Source of the DNA: Mermis nigrescens
Taxonomy: Eukaryota > Nematoda > Enoplea > Mermithida > Mermithidae
Length of the DNA: 64,000 nucleotides
Direction of reading: 5' to 3'
Assembly: GCA_036768485.1 (NCBI GenBank)
Contig: JAVLUZ010000417.1
Span: 620,001 to 684,000 of the forward strand
Part shown: one piece after another, positions 58,204 to 64,000 of the stretch
How the letters are laid out: the number at the start of each line of letters is the position of its first letter
How positions within the stretch are numbered: position 1 is the first letter of the stretch
Made by a program: the position numbers and the translations under genes
Notes under the pieces: generated by a model
Databases searched by the model: none
What the model was told of the DNA's origin: nothing
What the model saw: only the letters and a program-made list of their open reading frames with translations

Positions 58204-59242
58204 CAGGGCGAATCTAAGGGGCGGGGGAGGGGCCGCCCCCCATTTGCCAATAATATTTGGCGAGATAAAGAATGGATATACAATTTGCAATTATTTTTTG
58301 CCCTCAATTTCTCAAATTTTTCGGCGCTACGCGCCGGATGATATACCTATTAATGATATTTATTTACTTTCTTGGTCACTTGGAAGCCATTTTCTGTTCA
58401 TGTAGGTTTCAAAACAATTTTAGCAGCAGACACAGCTATTTTTGCATAGTTTTCTTCTATTTTCAATTAAAATTTCGATGTTTCGCATCAAATGCTATAA
58501 ATACAGTAGATCAAGCTGCAAATTATGCTTCTTGACGTCTATCCGTCTTAATCTCACAAAATTTCCGGCGCTTCGCGCCACGGTTTTTTTGTATTCGGCA
58601 AAGATTTTTCCCGATGTGCAAAGACTTTTCGGGACCGTCTTTGTTCATGTACGAAGATTTTTGGAGAGACAGAAATTACTATAAAGGTCTAAAATTCGCA
58701 GAAATTTACGGCGCTTCGCGTCGAAATGACTGATTGTGTGCTCTATTTATCTTTATATTGGCAGAAACTGCATTTAGGAAGGAAAAATGTCAAATTTATA
58801 GGCGCTTCGTGCCGTTTTAAGACGATTCTTAGTGATTTTTGCCCTAGAGACCCATAAATTAGCTGAAATACACTACCAAAAGTCGAACAACTCTGTTTTT
58901 ACCACTCTAAAATCGCTACTGTATCATATTATAGTACCCAAAAATTTGTGTGTACACAATGTACAAAGACTTTTGAGGATCATCTTTGTACATGTCAAAC
59001 GGACCTTGTACAAAAGAACTGCTTCGCGCCAGAATTCTGATAAAGTCAAAGAATTTTAGTGATTTTTAGCACAAAATTGTCGATAATCTTAAAATTTTTA
59101 GAAAAACTATTGCATCAAAAGTGATTTAATGTAAAAGTATACATTGTAAAACGCCGAAAAGGGCAAATTTTTGGACCTATTTTCGACTATTTTGGAAAAG
59201 TTGGAATACTGCCCCTTTAGGAAAATCCTAGATCCGCCACTG
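58204..59242. mobile_element. hAT-like element (family 5) inserted in a hAT transposase
   Basis: CAGGGCGAATCTAAGG at the left, CTAGATCCGCCACTG at the right, with an exact 8-bp target duplication gctgcaag (58196-58203 and 59243-59250). The body matches 16959-17786. It contains MITE copy 11. Confidence 0.9.
58579..59021 (-). mobile_element. hAT-type MITE, family 1 copy 11
   Basis: CACGGTTTTTTTGTATTCGG to TACAAAAGAACTG, with an exact 8-bp target duplication cttcgcgc (58571-58578 and 59022-59029). It landed inside a GGCGCTTCGCGCC module of the family 5 element. Confidence 0.93.
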
Positions 59243-61959
59243 GCTGCAAGATACTGCTTAGCTATAAGCGCGAGAATCGGCAAATTCTTCGACTTCTCTT
59301 TCTACCATTGCAGCAGATCTTCGTCATGAATTAAGCATTTCGATTTCGTATAAGTCTCCAATAAAGAAACACATAGATAATATTCAGTGATTTATAAATA
59401 AATTGTCAACTAGACGTAAAACTTATTTGAACATGCAGTTGCCAGATAGAAACGACTTCCTGAATAATTTATCATTCGATTACATCTTCACATGTTCCGG
59501 TGAAGTCAAGCTATCAAGAGCGTACATACTTTAACACAGGAACCGAGAACCGGAACCGACGGTTCTCTAGTTTAAGAACCGGAACCGGAACCGACGGTTC
59601 CAACTTAAGCAAGAACTGGAACCGGAATCGGAACCGGAATTCTTGCTTTCCAAGAACCGGAACCGATTTTTTGAAAAACCTGGAACCGGAACATCCCTAT
59701 CGAACACCAACTTAGGATTTTCTACTTAAAAAACACTTATTTTTCAACACAGGCGCTCTATTCTTAACGTTTTTAGGCCTCCTGAAAACTTGGAAAAAGG
59801 GTCAAAAAAGTTGAAAAAATTTTGGGTCTGGTTTATAATGTCAACCAAATCACTGGGAAAAAACGGTGGTTTAAAACCCGCTACTCACGTGCAGAAAAAT
59901 GTTTTTTTGCCGTTTTATATTGCCTACTTTTAGTCAAAATAATTTCTGGTGTAGTACTCGAGTGAAAAATTTCACATTTCTAAATTATTTTGTGCAAAAA
60001 AGTGCTTAAATTTCTTTAAATTTAGCTAAAAATCGACGCGAAGCCCCGGAAAAATTATAGAATTTCGACAGAAAGATGTTTTGAGACTAGAATAATTCGT
60101 TACTTTCTGTTCCTGTGCATTGAAGCATTTCGCGCGAAGCGCAAATTTTTTTAGAATTTATCCTAAAAATGGAAGAAATTACAAAAATATGGCTTTTAGA
60201 CCAAGAAAGTGGATGAATGTTATACATAGGTGTTAAATTTGAGAAATTACGATGGTCGATAACCAAAAATTGTTGCAAAGTACATATCCATTCTTTGTAT
60301 CGCCAACTATTTTAACCGACGTGGGGAGTGCGGCCGCCCCCTGCTTCCTCATAAATCCACCCCTGCATATATTAAAATGGAATCATCTAACTCGGAATAG
60401 AACATGTGGAAACCGCTAAAATAGTTAGATTCAGAATTCCGATAATAAAATAATTTGGAAATGGACGATCGAAGATATCATGATATTGGCAGTGTTATGA
60501 AAAACATTGAAAATTCTGGAATCTGCGTTTCATTGTATATCGAATATGTAACTTATACACTATAGTCCATTTCGTTTTACTTTGAAGTTTTTAAAGAAAT
60601 TTAAAGTGAGTAAAAGTGTTATAAACGAACACCATAGTTTCGATGTTCTACAGTATACCGAGTTATGAGGAGACATTTGCCATTTTTAAAGCGCATTACT
60701 GCATCAAAATTTTAATCCCTTTTTGTAGTCAACATATTTCATCCTGATTAGATTCAAATGAAAACCGCAAAGTTAAATAAAACATACTATAATTCAATTC
60801 ACTTTTTGTCACATCAGCACAAAATTTAAAGCTATTTAGAATTCTTATACACACCAAAGCGTGAGCGGCCAATACACTTTGCAGAAATAAATCCTGATAC
60901 GCACCAGGGTTAAATTTTATAAGGCATAATATGAAAAATTAATCCCCAACAATTTAAGCCCTTCATTCGGAAACCTGAGATAAGTACTGATATGAAAAGC
61001 ATATTATATACAACGCACTTAACCCCAAAGGTTAAATTAACCTTGGGGTTAAGTTTAGCCCAAAGGGTTGAAATTAATCCTTGAGGGTTAGTTAATCCCT
61101 TCATTTGGAAACCGGGAATAAATTATTTAACCCTCGTCTCGACAAAATTTATCGAATTTAACCCCGGGGTTAGCTTAACCCCTTCATTCGGAAACCGAGC
61201 CCTGCTGTGATTTTTGTTATCGTAATTTTTGGTGATTTTATGTGCAACATAGAAACACATATTTATGAAAATTTCTTGTCGCTCTCATGTATTGAGCACG
61301 TTATGCTATTTTTAGTGTAAAATTTTACATTTTTCATCAAGAAAAAGACGACTTAAAACAATTGTGTAAAGTGGAAAAATTTATTTTTCCCAGATTTCTC
61401 TTCTGTACTTTAAACCGCAGTTATCGGTTGGTCAATGGATAAAATTTCATGAGTTTATCACTAAAACTGAAGACTAGGGCACAGCCTAAGGCAATGACTA
61501 TAGAATATTGCATAAATTGACAAAACTGTAAACTTTGGGTTACGGTAGCTGGATGAATTATGAGTTCCAAGCAAACTGATCATCAATTTAGTGCTCAGCG
61601 TCGAAAAGTACTTAATATAGCTGATTTTCAGGCAAATTTATTTTTCACTTATCACATCGAAGGTCGAACTTCTCAGAAATGGTGTCATAAGATTTGGTTT
61701 CAAATAATAGGAACACATGGCAGCGTTTTCCTGCGCTTCACACCACGCTTATTTTCCGAACTATCATATACGTCATTCAAATGGCCACAACTTGGACTTG
61801 AAAATGGTTGAAATGTCAGAATTTTCCGGCGCTTCGCGCCGTATTGATAATCTGTTTAATCTTTTATACTTATTGGAGATGCATTAATTGACGAGGGTTT
61901 GCACATCAGTAAACGCCAAAAAGGCCGTTTGAGCATACAAATCGCATTTGTGTATGTAT

Positions 61960-62375
61960 ATTATAACGGGTATCCCGCAGATTTGCACAGTATGGGAATT
62001 CTGGGGGAAGGGTGAAATTTTAAAGTGCCTTTTTGTGTCCAAAAATGCTGGCTACGCGTCAAAAACATCGTTTTTCGGCGTTTCTGACGATGCGTTATCT
62101 TTTTAGAGCATAAAAATACATAAAATTTCGAAAAAATTAAAAAATGTCGAACAAATTCAACAAAATATACTTAAAACACGAGTATATGGCACCAAGTGCC
62201 GAAAATTTGACACTTTTTAGCAAATAGATAGCTAAAAACGCTAAGAAAAGCACCTTTTCTATAAATTTTCAGAAACTTTTTGGAAACTTCACAAAAATCG
62301 CGAATTTGGTGGAAGTTAAGAATTTCTGGGTGGCGCGTTCAACCTCCCCAAACCTCTTAAGATCATGTATGGTGT
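61960..62375 (+). repeat. family 4 relative
   Basis: ATTCTGGGGGAAGGGTGAAATTTT, GCTACGCGTCAAAAACATCG, GCACCAAGTGCCGAAAATTTG and AGCTAAAAACGCTAAGAAAAGCACC match 42530-42900 in order. Ends in GATCATGTATGG. Confidence 0.55.
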
Positions 62376-62789
62376 TCCGGAAAATTCTGCATACTTTTCA
62401 ATTGTTTGAAAAGCAGGCAAATTTACATAAAAGAATTCATTATGATGTATCGTTGCGAAGCTTATTATCTTAGCTATCCAAGCGTAGGACTTTCGTATTT
62501 CTAAAATTTACATATGTATGTCACAACAAGCGAGTCCATCTGAACATACATGGTGGTATCGTCTGAACAAACTGTAAATTGCAAAAGATGAGTGGCGAAA
62601 ATATGATCAATTACTATGTGTTTAATAGTTCTAACGTATTCTATATAATGTGATTAGCGGACTGAAAATCAACAGGTTTCGGAATGAAGCACTTTGAGAA
62701 TGTGTTTCACATTAAATGATGGTAATTGCTAGTCTTTAAAAGCTGCAAACTTAAAAGTCTAGGGTGCTGTAAACATAAGAAGGCTGAGA

Positions 62790-63475
62790 ACATACATGTA
62801 ACGGCTCGAAATATAGGGAGGGGGTTCCCTCCTCGGCCATTGGTATGGTGGGGAGGTAGTGTTTTTTGTATTCGGCAAAGATTTTTCCCGATGTACAAAG
62901 ACTTTTGGGGACCGTCTTTGTACATGTACAAAGATTTTTGGGAAGACAAAAACTGCAACAAAGGTTTAAAATTCGTCAGGAATTTGCGGCGCTTTGTGCC
63001 GCGATGAGTAATTATGTGTTGTATATAACTTTATAATGTCAGGAATTGCATTTTGAAAGGGAAAATGTCGAATTTTTAGGCGCTTCGCGCCGTTTTGAGA
63101 CGATTATTAGTGATTTTTGCCCTCAGAAACCCAGAAATTAGCTAAAATACACTACCAAAGGTTGAACAACTGTTTTTGTCACATTAAAATCGCTACTGTA
63201 CAATATTATAGTACCCAAAAATTTGGTGTGTTCAAATGTACATAGACTTTTAGGGACCATCTTTGTACATGTACAAACGGATCTTGTACAAAAAAACACT
63301 GGGGGTAATTAAGCTCCAGTGTCTAGCCAAAAACGGCCATAAATTACTCAAAAACGGTCAAAAATCGCAAGTTTTCCTATTAAATCGGGGGGGGGGTGTC
63401 AAAAATTTTCTGACATTAGATAGATTGGGGACAACCAACTTTGAGTGGGGGATCTCCCATCCGTCCTGTTATATG
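62790..63475 (+). repeat. family 3 repeat split by MITE copy 12
   Basis: The left part (ACATGTAACGGCTCGAAATATAGG..CCTCGGCCATTGG) and right part (63302-63475, GGGGTAATTAAGCTCC..GGGGGATCTCCCATCCGTCCTGTTATATG) rejoin in family 3 order around the MITE. Confidence 0.75.
62857..63301 (-). mobile_element. hAT-type MITE, family 1 copy 12
   Basis: TAGTGTTTTTTGTATTCGG to TACAAAAAAACACTG. The target duplication is ambiguous because the host site is a G run (ggggaggt / ggggtaat). Confidence 0.85.
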
Positions 63476-63479
63476 TCTG

Positions 63480-63950
63480 GTTGATATTCATCCGAATCTG
63501 CAGTAACGCTAGATTGAACTATATTTTTAGGAAGTCGCAGGCAGGATTTTCAGGAAATGACAGAAATTCATTAAACGTTTTATCATCAATTTCACGTAAA
63601 ACCGTGCATCTTCAATGATGAGTTCAATTCCACTTCAATGCATGCAAAAATCAAATATCAGGATAAATTCAAATCTAATAATCTGTTCCAAGCATCAATC
63701 GACATAAACCATTTTAAATTCAACATAATGCAGACATTTTGTGATGGTCGCAAAAGAAATCGGTCGTAAAGCTACTTTTCTTATCCTTTTCTTCACGAAT
63801 TGAATTATTTTTTTCCGAATAAATGTATCTGAGGTGATAAATTATATATTTAATTATTCCATACATATGTACGAACTGACAATCGTGATAAGAAATCAAT
63901 CATTTGACATGATCAGGCTGTGATATTTCATTTTGGTCCTTTCTTGTTCA
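63480..63950. other. spacer before the last possible exon
   Basis: AT-rich, unique-looking sequence. No element recognised. Confidence 0.4.
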
Positions 63951-63951
63951 G

Positions 63952-64000
63952 CTACAGATACAATATGCTCTGGAAGACTGCAGATCTTTACGGGACATCC
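63952..64000 (+). CDS. possible exon running off the window
   Basis: A strong acceptor (TTTTGGTCCTTTCTTGTTCAG) ends at 63951, and the following 49 bases are open in all three forward frames. Entering with two bases, as gene 2 exon b requires, it reads TDTICSGRLQIFTGH. Entering in phase 0 it reads LQIQYALEDCRSLRDI. It could be another exon of gene 2 or of a third gene. Confidence 0.35.

Larger units (their letters stand above)
57791..59699. mobile_element. hAT element C, nested in element E
   Basis: TAGGGATGTGCC at the left and (reverse) TAGGGATGTTCC at the right, with an exact 8-bp target duplication tcgaacac (57783-57790 and 59700-59707). GGAACCGGAACCGA clusters lie inside both ends (57810-57960, 59535-59695). 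It carries a minus-strand transposase end split by 58204-59242. Confidence 0.93.
56797..61202. mobile_element. foldback-like element E with GGGGTTAA arrays
   Basis: GGGCCCGGTTTCCGAATGAAG at the left and (reverse) GGGCTCGGTTTCCGAATGAAG at the right. Subterminal arrays of AACCCCGGGGTTAA-like repeats lie at 56815-56970 and 61018-61175. Flanked by TGCT (56793-56796 and 61203-61206). The unoccupied site is visible in the opposite arm of the surrounding inverted repeat near 54100, which reads straight through. 4406 bp including later insertions; no transposase of its own was recognised, so class is uncertain. Confidence 0.8.
53650..61660. repeat. long inverted repeat (palindromic element), arms about 0.85 kb
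   Basis: Left arm about 53650-54500. The right arm is its diverged reverse complement, in two pieces: about 56390-56796 and 61203-61660, separated by the insertion at 56797-61202. For example, GAGCACAACATATTCTATTTTCCATGATTTTGC at 54366 faces GATCATGGAAAGTAGAATTTGTTGTGCTC at 56508. The loop (54500-56390) holds MITE copy 10. It may be a foldback or long-inverted-repeat transposon; outer ends are not precise. Confidence 0.75.

Noticed and set aside
57202..60365. Possible element with CATTCGCGGATTTAGG and (reverse) CAGGGGTGGATTTATG ends around hAT element C
   Set aside because: The ends resemble family 5, but the flanking 8 bp (atattcac / catatatt) do not match, so I could not show they belong to one insertion.
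61560..61811. 83-codon open frame
   Set aside because: Its 5' part is the diverged right arm of the long inverted repeat, and the opposite arm is not open in the same frame.

Overview
This window is eukaryotic: an AT-rich, intron-rich metazoan genome segment, most likely from an invertebrate. I cannot name the species. There is no operon structure. Coding sequence is confined to short exons with GT..AG borders, and most of the rest is transposon-derived.

Gene 1 (2769-44511, + strand) is an SND1 / Tudor-SN orthologue (staphylococcal nuclease repeats plus a Tudor domain). I place 17 coding exons. Their summed length is 2850 nt, all splice phases agree, and together they encode 949 residues plus a stop. 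The start methionine is not in the first exon seen, so it lies in an upstream exon, before 2769 or outside the window. Coding occupies about 2.85 kb of 41.7 kb; the introns (up to 9.2 kb) are packed with repeats. A candidate polyadenylation signal lies at 45005.

Gene 2 (+ strand, from about 46.2 kb) is supported by two phase-compatible exons (46162-46244 and 48580-48815) encoding an acidic then arginine-rich protein that I do not recognise. A possible further exon starts at 63952 and runs off the window.

The repeats fall into families. (a) A roughly 440-bp hAT-type MITE with CAGTG..CAC(G/T)G termini and 8-bp target duplications has at least 12 copies. (b) Three larger hAT elements with 8-bp target duplications carry hAT transposase remnants, or a possible one, on the minus strand (38617-40496 with a second hAT nested at 38760-39898; 49759-52332; 57791-59699). 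(c) Several short hAT-like MITEs are present. (d) TA-flanked mariner-like and pogo-like elements are present. (e) A 4.4-kb foldback-like element (56797-61202) sits in one arm of a long inverted repeat (about 53.65-61.66 kb). (f) Several G-rich interspersed families have ends that abut ACAT/ATGT microsatellite. (g) A 2-kb GGTT satellite (8890-10862) and an array of about 88 bp (5815-6360) are present. The region 56.4-61.7 kb is a five-level stack of nested insertions.

I found no RNA genes, CRISPR arrays, viral genes or clearly new multi-gene system. The most unusual material is the nested transposon stack, the foldback element, and the GC-rich subterminal repeat clusters that differ between related elements.
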